From: VRUE01 sp963702035
Lineage (GTDB): Bacteria > Actinomycetota > Thermoleophilia > Solirubrobacterales > 70-9
DNA length: 64,000 nucleotides
Direction of reading: 5' to 3'
Assembly (NCBI GenBank): GCA_963702035.1
Contig: OY969700.1
Coordinates: 1,612,001 to 1,676,000 of the forward strand
Shown piece after piece: positions 17,567-27,062 of this stretch. The notes under the pieces are model-generated. The model was not told the DNA's origin. It ran no database searches and saw only the letters and a list, made by a program, of their open reading frames with translations. Every line of letters begins with the position of its first letter. Position 1 is the stretch's first letter. The translations under genes and the position numbers were made by a program.

Positions 17567-17608
17567 GATATTCGGACATTGCGACTTGCCTAGATATTCC
17601 GACATTGC
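17567..17608. promoter_or_regulatory. Tandem operator sites of hipBA
   Basis: GATATTCGGACATTGC at 17567-17582 and GATATTCCGACATTGC at 17593-17608 are direct repeats with one mismatch, 26 bp apart, about 2.5 helical turns. They end 14 bases before the hipB ATG. HipB antitoxins bind repeated operator sites in their own promoters, which is the simplest reading. Confidence 0.6.
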
Positions 17609-17622
17609 TACAGTGTCCGTTT

Positions 17623-17874
17623 ATGCCGACAGATCCAGAGCACCCTCCGAGCAGCCGCTTCCGCATCTACACTCCCGCGTCGCTGGGGACCGCGATCCGC
17701 CACTACCGCACCGAGGCCGGCCTGACCCAGGCGCAGCTGGCCGAGACCGCCGGGTTGCGGCGCAGTTACCTCTCCGAGCTGGAGAACGGAAAGGAAACCG
17801 AGCAGCTGAAGCGCGTGTTTCGGCTGCTGCGGCAGCTCGGCGTGCGGATGACGCTCGACAAGGCCGACTGGTAA
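17623..17874 (+). CDS. hipB: HipB-like XRE-family antitoxin
   Basis: 83 residues from ATG 17623. A helix-turn-helix of the Cro/CI type spans about 25-65 (LTQAQLAETAGLRRSYLSEL). The short N-terminus and absence of other domains fit HipB. It overlaps hipA by one base (TAATG). Expected to neutralise HipA and repress the operon through the two upstream 16-bp repeats. A TTG at 17605 would extend it into the second repeat and is rejected. Confidence 0.88.
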   Translation: MPTDPEHPPSSRFRIYTPASLGTAIRHYRTEAGLTQAQLAETAGLRRSYLSELENGKETEQLKRVFRLLRQLGVRMTLDKADW

Positions 17875-19103
17875 TGGCGGATGAGCTGGCCGTCTGGCTC
17901 TACGGCGAGCGCGTGGCGATTGTCGATCGCAAGCGGGGCCGGCCCCGGCTCGCCTACACCGAGGAGGCGCTTGGCCGTTACGACCTCGGCACGCCCCTGC
18001 TGTCGCTGTCGCTGCCGGTCGGCACCGAGCGCTACACGCAGGGCGTCGCCCGACCGTTCCTCGACGGCCTCCTCCCCGAGGGCGAGCCGCGGAAGTCGAT
18101 CGCCAGGGACCTGGGCCTTCGAGCGGACGACACGTACGGCCTGATCGAGGCGCTCGGGCGGGACTGCGCCGGCGCCGTGGTCATTCAGCCGCTCGAAGAC
18201 GACCCTCCTCCCGCTCCGACGACGACCACCGCCGAGCGACTCTCCCCCGAGGAGCTCGAGGAGCTGGTCAAGGATCTGCGCAGTGCGCCACTTGGCGCCG
18301 GTGGAAGGGTTCGCGTCTCGCTCGCGGGCGTGCAAGAGAAGCTCCTGCTCACCCGAATGCCGGACGGCTCCTGGGGACGACCGGTGGACGGAACGCCCTC
18401 GACCCACATCCTCAAGCCCGAGATCGCCGCCTACCCTCATACCGTTGAGAACGAGGCCCTCTGCATGCGGATCGCGAAGCACCTCGATCTGGATGTCGCC
18501 ACCGTCGAGACGACCGAGATCGCAGGTCGCAAGCTGATCGTCGTCGAACGCTACGACCGAGCGGTGGGCACCGACGGCTCGGTCGAGCGGATCCACCAGG
18601 AGGACTTCTGCCAGGCGACCGGCACCCCGCCCGACACCAAGTACGAGGAGGACGGCGGGCCATCCCTGCGGCGCGTCGCGGGGATCGTTCAGTCGGTGGC
18701 CACCCCCGGCTCCCTGGAGAGGCTGGCGCGGGCAATCGCCCTGAACGTCGTGCTCGGCAACGGCGACGCCCACGCCAAGAATCTCTCGCTGCTCCACCTC
18801 GCGTCGGGTGGGCTGGCGCTGACTCCGCTCTACGACCTGATGTGCACGCTGCAATACGGGGACGACCGGCTGGCTATGTACGTCAACGGCGTCCAGCGCA
18901 CCGACCAGGTGACCGCGCAGAGAATCATCAACGAGATCGTGCGCTGGGGGATGTCGCCAGTCCTCGCAACCGAGATCGTCGGCGACATTCTCGACCGGGC
19001 CCCGCGGGCGATCGCTGTCGCCCGTGAGGAAACGGAGGGAGTGCCCGACGAACTGGTCGAGACGATCGAGCGGCGGCTCGCCCAGCTGCGGACCGCTGCC
19101 TGA
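17874..19103 (+). CDS. hipA: HipA-like serine/threonine kinase toxin
   Basis: 409 residues from ATG 17874. The N-terminal Couple_hipA domain (WLYGERVA, DGLLPEGEPR) covers about 1-105. The kinase domain has a P-loop-like GVQEKLLL, ATP-binding Lys181 in HILKPE, the catalytic loop NGDAHAKN at 296-303 and metal-binding DLM further on. Kinases of this family phosphorylate a tRNA synthetase or other target and slow growth; the known E. coli target is GltX. All key residues are present, so it looks active. It runs to within 3 bases of the dodecin coding region on the other strand. Confidence 0.93.
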   Translation: MADELAVWLYGERVAIVDRKRGRPRLAYTEEALGRYDLGTPLLSLSLPVGTERYTQGVARPFLDGLLPEGEPRKSIARDLGLRADDTYGLIEALGRDCAGAVVIQPLEDDPPPAPTTTTAERLSPEELEELVKDLRSAPLGAGGRVRVSLAGVQEKLLLTRMPDGSWGRPVDGTPSTHILKPEIAAYPHTVENEALCMRIAKHLDLDVATVETTEIAGRKLIVVERYDRAVGTDGSVERIHQEDFCQATGTPPDTKYEEDGGPSLRRVAGIVQSVATPGSLERLARAIALNVVLGNGDAHAKNLSLLHLASGGLALTPLYDLMCTLQYGDDRLAMYVNGVQRTDQVTAQRIINEIVRWGMSPVLATEIVGDILDRAPRAIAVAREETEGVPDELVETIERRLAQLRTAA

Positions 19104-19106
19104 GCT

Positions 19107-19316
19107 CAGTTCGACCTCGGTGCCCTCGACCAGGAACGCGACCCGCACATGTGCCCGGTACTCGTCCAGGTTCTCGCCCCGGATGCCGGTCGAGACGATG
19201 TCGACGGCGCGGATGTTGCGCAGCGTGCCCTGAGCCTGGGCAAGCGCTTGTTTCGCCGCGTCGTCGGTGGACGTCTTCGAGCTGCCGACCAGCTCGATGA
19301 TTTTCACGACAGCCAT
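19107..19316 (-). CDS. Dodecin-like flavin-binding protein, no stop at the expected end
   Basis: The first 70 codons from ATG 19316 encode a complete dodecin fold: VVKIIELVGSSKTSTDDAAK, then LRNIRAVDIVS, then EYRAHVRVAFLVEG. Dodecins form dodecamers that store flavin. The family ends at this point, but here the frame has no stop and stays open, antisense to hipA, down to 17766. A TGA occurs one base out of frame at 19104-19106. Either a one-base indel removed the natural stop or the gene has a long non-homologous tail. I give the span of the recognisable domain only. Confidence 0.7.
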
Positions 19317-19498
19317 TCGAACCCTCCTTCTAGATGCCTCTGGACAGTGCCCTTCGCGCCGATCCCCTCGACCAGCGCAGCCCGCTGCCACGGGCTGACC
19401 GCATCCTCAGCCGCCTCCGCCGGAGCCGTCTCAGCCCGAAACCGCTCGATCGCCGCTGCGATCGCCGCCGCCTCGTCCGCACTCGCACTCCGGTCCAT
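19304..19498 (-). CDS. Small protein, possibly acyl-CoA carboxylase epsilon-like
   Basis: 64 residues from ATG 19498, 9 bases after the patatin stop and overlapping the dodecin start by 13 bases, so all three could be one transcript. The sequence has an Ala/Glu-rich helix (DEAAAIAAAIERFRAETA) followed by SPWQRAALVEGIG. This helix plus WxRAAL layout resembles small epsilon-type subunits and C-terminal tails associated with actinobacterial carboxylases. The likeness is weak and the function is not established. Confidence 0.5.
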   Translation of the reverse strand: MDRSASADEAAAIAAAIERFRAETAPAEAAEDAVSPWQRAALVEGIGAKGTVQRHLEGGFEWLS

Positions 19499-19507
19499 AG
19501 GTAGAGC

Positions 19508-21958
19508 CTATTGGTCGAGCTTCGCCACGGCCCAGGAGAACGCCCAATAACAGGCCAGGAAAACGGGGTAGACGACGATCGCTGCCGAGGCGGGGCCGAC
19601 AACGCTGGTGAAGGGCACGACGCCGGCCACTCCGAGCGCGAAGGTCGCCAGGCCCCAGAGGGTGGGCAAGATGGCGAGAGCGACGATCGCCCGGAAGAGG
19701 GGCCGGCCTTTGGCGAAGAACGCCTTCGCGGGCAGGGATACGAGAGCAAGCAGGAAGCCGATCCCATTGGCGACCGCGCGCAGGGCAAAGGCACGAGCGC
19801 CGTCGAGCAGCCCGCCCCCGCCCCCGGCGTCCGCGGCGGTGACAAGCATGCGACGGACGACCGCGGCGGCGCGAAGGCCGAGGCCGGCCAGACGACCTCC
19901 ATCGAGGCCGCCAAGCGAGGGACCCGCCCCAACGTGCTCGCTCAGCGCCTCCTTCCAGGGATCGGGGCTGTCGAGCACCTCCGGCAGCTCCTCGCGCAAG
20001 ATCTCTTCCTGGACCCGGTCGACGAGGCCTGGCGACGCATCGCCGTGGTCGTCTTCGAGAATCGCCCGCATCAGGATCTCAGCCCCATCGAGCCGACCCC
20101 ACATCAGGTCGTTGCGGCGCCAATCGCGGTCGAGGAAGCCGCCAAAGTGACCCAGGGTGGCGCCGGCAAGACGAAGGCCGGGCTTGATTTCGGTGTTGAC
20201 GGCCGCAACCGGGCTGATCTGCGCATGGCGGACCCGGTCCCGCTGTCGCAGACCTCCGTAGAGCTCGGCGGAGAGCAACATCGCGTCGCGGCGGGCGAAG
20301 TCGGCGAATGCGCGGCCAAGTGGCACAGAAAAAGTGCCCTCGGGCCGAATACCTGGAACTTCGAGCAAGACGACGATGCGCTCCAGCAAATCGGCTATGC
20401 GGTCGTCCGCCCGATCCGCGAAGCCGATGAACCTCAACAACGCGTCTTCCGTCGTGCGCCGTGCGATAACCGGCGCAAGGTCGATCTCACCGCCCCGTAA
20501 ACGGTGCGCCAGAAGGTCGTCCTGCTCGCTCTCCGGGACCGCGAAAGCTTCGTCCAGCGCGTTGGAGATCCGCTCGAACTCGGCCCAGAGGGCATCGCGA
20601 GCGGGGACGAGGTCGAGATCGCCCGCCTCGATTCCCACAGCCATGCTGAGCAGCTTCAGCACGTAGTAGACGTGCCGTCGCCGGAAGGCGAGATCGGCCG
20701 ACGCAACGTCCACGAGCGTGATCGCTTCCCCCGCCCCGCGGCGGAAGGCCCGGTGGACCGCCGCGCGGTCGACCTCTTCGCCTTCGCCATGGACCGCCGA
20801 CATCAGCTGGTCGGCGATCTCCAGCTCCCATGCCTGCCGGCGCAGGGTTTCGTATGCCGCGGCCGGCCCCGGTCCGAGCGGCGGCTGGCCACCATCGTCT
20901 GGAGGCATGTCGACCATTTCGGCCTCGAGGCTGCGAACCACGTCCTCAGCCGCGGTCACCCGCTCGTTGTGCGCCTCGAGATCGGCTAGGTCGCGGGCGA
21001 TGCTCTGGTAGCGCGGGATCGAGGCGATCGAGCGGACCGCGATCTGGTCGAAGGCCGGCTCGGGACCGGGGGGGTCGGCTTCGTCCTCGGTGACGGGGTC
21101 GGGGTCGATGCTGAACAGCCAGCGGCGCACAGGGCGCCAGGAGCTGCGCTTGAAGATCGTCGCGATCGCCTCGCTGAAGGGCTTGTTGTTGAGGATGCCG
21201 CCATCGGCAAACCAACCGCTCGCCTCTTTGCCGTCTTCGAGCAGTTCGTCCTCCGGCTCGATCAGGACCGGCTCGAACGCTACGGGAAATGCGCTCGTCG
21301 CCCGCGCCAGCTTGGTCAGCCGTGGGTTGGCGTGGAAGTCGTCGTGGTTGTATCCCCGCGGCCCTGAGGGCGCCAGGCGGCGACGGCGCAGCTTGAGCTG
21401 GAACACGTAGCGGTACTGACGGGTATCGATCTCCGTGCCCAGCGAATCAGAGAAGCGCCGGCGGCCGCCGCGCAGATGGGTCGAAGAGACGAACAGGTCA
21501 AGGATCGGCGGTGGCCAGAGAGCCCCGGCGTCCGGTTTGACGTCGAGTTTCGCGAGTCCCTCTTCGAGCCGGTCTTCAAGGTACTTCGACCGCAGGAGGG
21601 CCTTTGGCTCGCCCATGCTCGGCGGCTGCAGCAGCTGCTCGATGTCGCCTCCGTCGAGCCAGACATCGCGCGCCTCCTCAACCCGACCGCCCCGCGCCAG
21701 CGCCTTGGCGAGCAGGATGCCGTTGATGCCGCCGGCCGAGGTGCCGGAGACGATGTCGACGTTGACGGTCGACACGCCGGTCGCGGCGAGTGCTCGCGCG
21801 TAGGCGGACATCCGCTCGACGTCACCGCCCGCCGCCAGCTCGGCCCCTGCACGCAACAGACGCTGAACCTCGATCACCACGCCGTAGATGTAGACGGCGA
21901 GCGATACGCCCCCGTAGAGCACCAAGCCAATCCGGATCTCCGGTCCAGTGGGGCGCAT
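19508..21958 (-). CDS. Patatin-like phospholipase, large DUF3376-type protein
   Basis: 816 residues from ATG 21958. The N-terminus has LVLYGGVSLAVYIYG (oxyanion region) and the nucleophile motif GTSAGG at 72-77 with Ser74. The second catalytic residue is in FADGGILNN near 255, so the Ser-Asp dyad is intact. The middle is helical. The C-terminus has several hydrophobic segments from about 735 that could anchor it in the membrane. The length and layout match the patatin-related group of actinobacteria. Expected to hydrolyse lipid acyl esters. Downstream lie the small protein and dodecin on the same strand. Confidence 0.85.
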   Translation of the reverse strand: MRPTGPEIRIGLVLYGGVSLAVYIYGVVIEVQRLLRAGAELAAGGDVERMSAYARALAATGVSTVNVDIVSGTSAGGINGILLAKALARGGRVEEARDVWLDGGDIEQLLQPPSMGEPKALLRSKYLEDRLEEGLAKLDVKPDAGALWPPPILDLFVSSTHLRGGRRRFSDSLGTEIDTRQYRYVFQLKLRRRRLAPSGPRGYNHDDFHANPRLTKLARATSAFPVAFEPVLIEPEDELLEDGKEASGWFADGGILNNKPFSEAIATIFKRSSWRPVRRWLFSIDPDPVTEDEADPPGPEPAFDQIAVRSIASIPRYQSIARDLADLEAHNERVTAAEDVVRSLEAEMVDMPPDDGGQPPLGPGPAAAYETLRRQAWELEIADQLMSAVHGEGEEVDRAAVHRAFRRGAGEAITLVDVASADLAFRRRHVYYVLKLLSMAVGIEAGDLDLVPARDALWAEFERISNALDEAFAVPESEQDDLLAHRLRGGEIDLAPVIARRTTEDALLRFIGFADRADDRIADLLERIVVLLEVPGIRPEGTFSVPLGRAFADFARRDAMLLSAELYGGLRQRDRVRHAQISPVAAVNTEIKPGLRLAGATLGHFGGFLDRDWRRNDLMWGRLDGAEILMRAILEDDHGDASPGLVDRVQEEILREELPEVLDSPDPWKEALSEHVGAGPSLGGLDGGRLAGLGLRAAAVVRRMLVTAADAGGGGGLLDGARAFALRAVANGIGFLLALVSLPAKAFFAKGRPLFRAIVALAILPTLWGLATFALGVAGVVPFTSVVGPASAAIVVYPVFLACYWAFSWAVAKLDQ

Positions 21959-21986
21959 CCTGAGCGGATGCTATCCGGCTTTCCGC

Positions 21987-22687
<701 letters not shown>

Positions 22688-22691
<4 letters not shown>

Positions 22692-23989
22692 GCGACTGGA
22701 GTTGGGCTGGGTTGGGCGACGGGGAGGCGGACCCAGAAGGTGCTGCCCTCGCCCTCGACGGAGTTGGCGCCGATCTCGCCGCCCATGACGCTGACCATCC
22801 GGCGGGCGATCGCCAGGCCGAGGCCGAAGCCCTCCTGCTTGCGCGACTCGTCGCGTCGGTAGAAGCGCTCGAACACGCGCTCGATCTCCACCTCGGGAAT
22901 GCCTGGGCCCGTATCGATCACCTCCAGAACCACCTCTTTCTCGCCGTCGCGGCGGCCGCGAACGGTAACGCGCCCGGGCAGGGGCGTGTGCTTGAAGGCG
23001 TTGGTCAGCAGCCCGACCATCACCTGGCGGAGCAGAGTCGGGTCGCCCTTGGCGGCCAGGTCGGGCTCGACCTCTGTCGCCAGCTCGATATGCGACGGGG
23101 TCTCGACCGCGGCGACCGTGTCGGCGATCGCCGCCTCGACGTCGACAAACTCGGTCTCCCCGGCGCCGATCGACTCGACCCGCGCAAGGGTGAGCAGGGA
23201 GCGCGTCAGCCGGTTCATCCGCTCGGCGTCCTCGGCGAGGCGGCCGAGGAAGTGGTCGAGCGCCCGCGGGTCGTCCTTGGCGCCCTCCTGCAGCACCTCG
23301 ATCGCGCTGGAGATCCCGGCCAGGGGGTTGCGCAGCTCGTGCGCGGCGTTGGAGATGAAGTCCGCTTCGGCGAGCTCGCGGCGCATCTCGTCGGTGCGGT
23401 CGCGGGCGACGACGAGGACGGCGCGCTCCTTGGGCAGCGCGCGGGCGGTCATCGCGTAGGCGCGGTCGCCGATCCGCAAGGCCGGGTGGGCGGCGAAGCC
23501 GACGTCGATGGCGCGGCTCAGCGGCGCCCGCATCGAGGCGGGCGGCTGTCCGAGCGGCAGCAGCAGCTTCGCGGCGGCGCTGTTGGAGAAGCGCACGTCG
23601 CCCGTCTCGTTGACGACGATCACGGCGTCGGTGAGCCCGTCGAAGATCGCCTGCAGCTTGTTGCGGTCGGCGGTGAGGACGCCCATGCTCTCCTTGAGCG
23701 AGGTACGCATCGAGTCGAGGGCCCGGGCGAGATCGCCGATCTCGTCCCGGCCTCCCGTGTCCAGCGGGGTGTCGAAGGAGCCGGCGGCCAGCTCGCCGGC
23801 GGCCCGTGAGAGGCGCGTCACGCGGTGGGCGGTGCCGACGGCGATCAGGAAGCCAGCGAGAATGCCGAGCGCGATCGCGCCGAGCACGGCGCGGGGCCGG
23901 TCGCCGAAGAGGTAGACGACGCTTGCGGTGAGCAGGGTCACCGCCGCGAAGGCGCCGACCAGCCAGAGCCTCAGTCCAATCCGTCTCAC
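22688..23989 (-). CDS. Membrane sensor histidine kinase
   Basis: 433 residues from GTG 23989, chosen because GGAAAGGA lies about 10 bases upstream and two membrane segments follow (about 9-28 and 34-55) with almost no loop between them. A HAMP region (about 57-105), a PAS-like segment (about 112-195), the HisKA box FISNAAHELRNP with His217, and the ATPase motifs NAFKHT, DTGPGIP and GFGLGLAIA follow in order. The near absence of an extracellular loop suggests sensing in the membrane or cytoplasm. The open frame upstream is antisense to the glycosyltransferase. Confidence 0.92.
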
Positions 23990-24058
23990 CGCGGGCGTTT
24001 CCTTTCCATGAAGGTTTACTAACACAATGACGGCGGCCCCGCGTGGGAGAATCGCCGC

Positions 24059-24805
24059 ATGAGGACGCTGGTCTTCATCCCCGCCTGGAACGAGGCCGAC
24101 TCGGTAGCGGCCGTGATCGCCGAGGTGCATGAGCGCCTGGCGGGCGCCGACGTGCTCGTCGTCGACGACGGCTCCACGGACAACACCGCGGCGCGGGCCG
24201 CCGAGGCGGGCGCCACCGTCGCCTCGCTGCCCTTCAACCAGGGTCTGGGCGCGGCACTGCAGACCGGCTACCTCTACGCGCTGCGCGGGGGCTACGACTT
24301 CTGCGCCCACCTCGACGCCGACGGACAGCATCCGCCGGCTGAGGTCGCGCGGCTCTTGGAGGAGGTCCGCGCCGATCGGGCCGACTTGGTGATCGGGTCG
24401 CGCTACCGGTCACCGACTGGGAGTGACGAGGGTGGGGACGGGGTTGGCGGGGACGACTACAAGCCGACGATCTCGCGGCGGATCGGCACCAGCGTCTTCC
24501 GCTTCTTCCTCACCCTGGCGACCCGGCAGCGCTTCACCGACACGACCAGCGGCATGCGCGCGGCGAACCGGCGGGTGATGGAGCTGTTCAGCGAGAATTA
24601 CTCGCCCGACTTCGCCGAGATCGAGTCGCTGCAGTTGGCGGTGCGCCAGGGTCTGCGGGTCGAGGAGGTGCCGGTGCGGATGTTGGAGCGGGCCGGCGGT
24701 TCCTCGTTCCTCACCCCGGTGCGCTCGGCCTTCTTCATCTTCAAGGGGATGATCGTGCTGCTCGTCGGCCAGTTCCGGCCGCGCAAGGTCGGGGCCGAGC
24801 GATGA
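24059..24805 (+). CDS. Family 2 glycosyltransferase (dolichyl-phosphate-sugar synthase type)
   Basis: 248 residues from ATG 24059. The GT-A fold starts VFIPAWNEADS, with VVDDGSTDNT near 35-44 and metal-binding HLDADGQH near 85. GT2 enzymes of this size move a sugar from a nucleotide sugar to polyprenyl phosphate or a glycan. A loop at about 120-135 is Gly/Asp-rich. The stop overlaps the ATG of the DUF2304 gene (ATGA), a common pairing that suggests a joint role in lipid-linked sugar transfer. Confidence 0.9.
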   Translation: MRTLVFIPAWNEADSVAAVIAEVHERLAGADVLVVDDGSTDNTAARAAEAGATVASLPFNQGLGAALQTGYLYALRGGYDFCAHLDADGQHPPAEVARLLEEVRADRADLVIGSRYRSPTGSDEGGDGVGGDDYKPTISRRIGTSVFRFFLTLATRQRFTDTTSGMRAANRRVMELFSENYSPDFAEIESLQLAVRQGLRVEEVPVRMLERAGGSSFLTPVRSAFFIFKGMIVLLVGQFRPRKVGAER

Positions 24806-25233
24806 CCGCGGTGCTGCTGGCGGCGACGCAGGACCCGAAGGTCCACCTGACCTCGCAGACCCGGATCCTCGCCGCGGTGATCGCGGTGGCGTTCATGCTG
24901 ATGATCCTCGAGCTGATCCGGCGCGACCGCCTGCAGGAGCGCTTCAGCGTCGTCTGGTTCGTCGCCGGGCTGGGGATGCTCGCCGGCGCCATCTTCCCGG
25001 GCCTGCTGGGCTTCGTCGCCGACGCGATGGGTGTCCGCGACACCAACGTCGCCCTCTTCTCGATCATCCTCCTGCTGCTGCTCGGCCTGGCGCTCAACTT
25101 CAGCGTGATCATGTCCCGCCAGGCGGCCCAGATAACCCGCCTGGCACAGGAGCGGGCGCTGGAGAAAGCGCGCGAGCAGGCCCGATCAGCCGAGAACGAC
25201 GGCGAGCCTGAACGAGAGCGCCTCCAGGGCTAG
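24802..25233 (+). CDS. DUF2304 membrane protein
   Basis: 143 residues from ATG 24802. Three hydrophobic segments at about 22-40, 50-72 and 82-102 are followed by a charged coiled-coil-like tail (QERALEKAREQARSAEN). Its coupling to a GT2 gene by ATGA is typical of DUF2304 proteins, which may anchor or assist the transferase. The last 48 bases overlap the 3' end of holB on the opposite strand. Confidence 0.85.
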   Translation: MTAVLLAATQDPKVHLTSQTRILAAVIAVAFMLMILELIRRDRLQERFSVVWFVAGLGMLAGAIFPGLLGFVADAMGVRDTNVALFSIILLLLLGLALNFSVIMSRQAAQITRLAQERALEKAREQARSAENDGEPERERLQG

Positions 25234-26307
25234 CTCCTCGGAGACGTTGAGGTCGAGGCGGCGGCGGGTGTCCTCGACCAGCTCGACGGCGCGGCGGGGG
25301 GCGTTCGGGTCGCGAGTCCTATGTTCGGCCCCTCCTGGGGGCTCAACATAGGACTCGTCGCGGAGGAGGTCGAGGCGGTCGCGGTTGTGGGCGAGATCGG
25401 CCGCGCCAGCGGCGACGGCGGCGAGGTCGCGGAACCAGGCCGCGATCAGGCGCAGGCCGAGGTCGAGCAGGTCGGTGCGGCGGCGGCGACCGGCGCGTTT
25501 GGACGCGTCGGCGATGTCGCGGGCGGTGCGCTTCATCCCAGCCTCCTTCTCCTGCTCGAGCGCCTCGCGCGCCGCCGCCTCGGCCTCCTCGCCGGCCGCC
25601 TCGGCGCTCTTCAGCATCGCCCGCCAGGCGGGCGCGGCGTCGTCCCCGGCGAGCACCGCGGCGGCGAAGCCCTCGACCTCGCCGCGCAGCTTTCGCCCCT
25701 GCTCGCTCAGCAGCCCCCGGGCCAGCTCGGCGTCTCCCGCCGAGAGCCGCGCGGCGGCGGCAATCTCGTCATCCCCGCCGTCCGCGCCGTCCGCGCGCAG
25801 CGTCGCTTCGACCGCCTCGGGCGGCAGCGGCGCGAAATCGACCGGCTGGCAGCGCGAGGCGATCGTCTCCAGCAATGCCGCCGGCTCGGCGGTGAGCAGG
25901 ATCAGGTGGACGAACTCGGGCGGCTCCTCGAGGGTCTTCAGCATCGCGTTCTGACTCTCGTCCCGCATAGCCTCAGCCGCCTCGATCACGAAGACCCGCT
26001 TGCCCCCTTCATAAGGCCGGTAAGCAGAAGCCCGAATCACCCGCTCCCGCACCTCCTCAACCATGTGCTGCGCCCCCTTCGGCGCCAGCCAAACCAGATC
26101 GGGATGCGGCGAAGGATCGAGCAACGCCCTACGCCGAGCATCCTCCCCATCCTCAGCCCCACCAGCCAGAATCTCAGCAGCAAAAGCCCTAGCCATCTCG
26201 CGCTTGCCAGCTCCGCGTGGTCCTCGGAAGAGATAAGCATGAGACGGCCCACTCTTCAACGCCGCATCCAACGCCATCTGTGCTCGCGGCTGGTGGGTGG
26301 CGGTCAT
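25186..26307 (-). CDS. holB: DNA polymerase III delta-prime subunit
   Basis: 373 residues from ATG 26307. The clamp-loader AAA domain has the P-loop GPRGAGKR at 29-36 and the sensor region NAMLKTLEEPPE and SRCQPVDF typical of delta-prime. No zinc-finger cysteines follow the P-loop, as in many actinobacterial forms. The C-terminal part carries the E2 palindrome as codons about 317-332 (DESYVEPPGG), an in-frame inserted segment. A longer frame upstream would translate palindrome C2. It is in an apparent run with tmk and topA, with C2 in the 153-bp gap after tmk. Confidence 0.88.
   Translation of the reverse strand: MTATHQPRAQMALDAALKSGPSHAYLFRGPRGAGKREMARAFAAEILAGGAEDGEDARRRALLDPSPHPDLVWLAPKGAQHMVEEVRERVIRASAYRPYEGGKRVFVIEAAEAMRDESQNAMLKTLEEPPEFVHLILLTAEPAALLETIASRCQPVDFAPLPPEAVEATLRADGADGGDDEIAAAARLSAGDAELARGLLSEQGRKLRGEVEGFAAAVLAGDDAAPAWRAMLKSAEAAGEEAEAAAREALEQEKEAGMKRTARDIADASKRAGRRRRTDLLDLGLRLIAAWFRDLAAVAAGAADLAHNRDRLDLLRDESYVEPPGGAEHRTRDPNAPRRAVELVEDTRRRLDLNVSEELALEALSFRLAVVLG
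25313..25357. repeat. Family E fold-back palindrome, copy E2 (inside holB)
   Basis: Perfect 13-bp arms at 25313-25325 and 25345-25357 enclose a 19-nt loop, CGGCCCCTCCTGGGGGCTC. Copy E1 in nuoG has unrelated arms but a loop of the same pattern (CCCCT, 3-4 bases, TGGGG). It is read in frame in holB. Confidence 0.7.
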
Positions 26308-26323
26308 GCGCCCCACCCGCGGG

Positions 26324-26450
26324 TGGCAGGGAGAGGGGGTGTCCGGGCGGCAGCGGCGTCCTCTTTTTCGCCCGACCAACGCAGCAAAGCCAACCGCCAA
26401 CGCATCTGGCGAAAAACCCAGCAACGCCCGGACACCCCCTCTCCCTGCCA
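26324..26450. repeat. Family C fold-back palindrome, copy C2
   Basis: 127 bp: perfect 26-bp arms at 26324-26349 and 26425-26450 and a 75-nt core with the same end blocks as C1 (GCAGCGGCGTCCT, TTTTTCGCCC, GGCGAAAAACCCAGCAA) but an unrelated middle. It lies between tmk and holB on a shared transcript and starts 17 bp upstream of the holB ATG, so it could affect holB expression. Confidence 0.9.
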
Positions 26451-26460
26451 GGACCCGCGG

Positions 26461-27051
26461 TCAGTGAGCATGGGCCCTAACCACATCCATCACCCGCGCA
26501 TGAACCTCCTCGACGCTCCCTTCGGCGTCAACTACGACCACCCGATCCGAGGCGATCTGGGCGATCTCGTCGTAGGCCTCGGCAACCGCGCGCTGCAGCT
26601 CCAGCCCTTCGGCCTCGAACCGATCGTCGCCGGCGGCGCGCCCCAGCCCCACCTCGGGATCGATCCGCAGGTACAGCGTCAGGTCGGGCCAGAGGCCGTC
26701 GATCGTCGTGTCGACGAGCGAGAGCACGTAGCTGGTGCCGAGCCCGCGGGCGCCGCCCTGATAGGCGACGCTGGAATCGGCGAAGCGGTCGGCGACGACG
26801 GTGCCGCCGCCCTCCAGGGCGGGCCGCACGACGCGGCTGAGCAGGTCTGCCCGGGCGGCGGAGAAGAGCAGCAGCTCAGCGAAGGCGTCGAGCTCCAGCG
26901 CCGGGTCGGCGAGCAACTCGCGGATCCGCTCCGCGGCATCGGTCCCCCCCGGCTCGCGGATCTCCACCGTGTCCGGCCCGAGCGCGGCGGCAAGCAGACC
27001 GGCCTGGGTGCTCTTGCCGGAGCCGTCAACACCCTCCAGCGAGATGAACAA
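26461..27051 (-). CDS. tmk: Thymidylate kinase
   Basis: 196 residues from TTG 27051. It starts FISLEGVDGSGKSTQ with the P-loop at 7-15, then REPGGT near 33 and the DRFADSSVAYQGGARGLG signature of dTMP kinases. It phosphorylates dTMP to dTDP. The TTG start is accepted because the conserved N-terminal strand begins at once after it and no ATG or GTG is nearby. It lies 11 bases downstream of topA, and the C2 palindrome follows its stop. Confidence 0.93.
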   Translation of the reverse strand: MFISLEGVDGSGKSTQAGLLAAALGPDTVEIREPGGTDAAERIRELLADPALELDAFAELLLFSAARADLLSRVVRPALEGGGTVVADRFADSSVAYQGGARGLGTSYVLSLVDTTIDGLWPDLTLYLRIDPEVGLGRAAGDDRFEAEGLELQRAVAEAYDEIAQIASDRVVVVDAEGSVEEVHARVMDVVRAHAH

Positions 27052-27062
27052 TGCCGCGGGCC

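Noticed and set aside
17766..19106. A 516-residue dodecin fusion protein
   Set aside because: Everything after codon 70 is the antisense of hipA and shows no independent domain; treated as read-through after loss of the stop.
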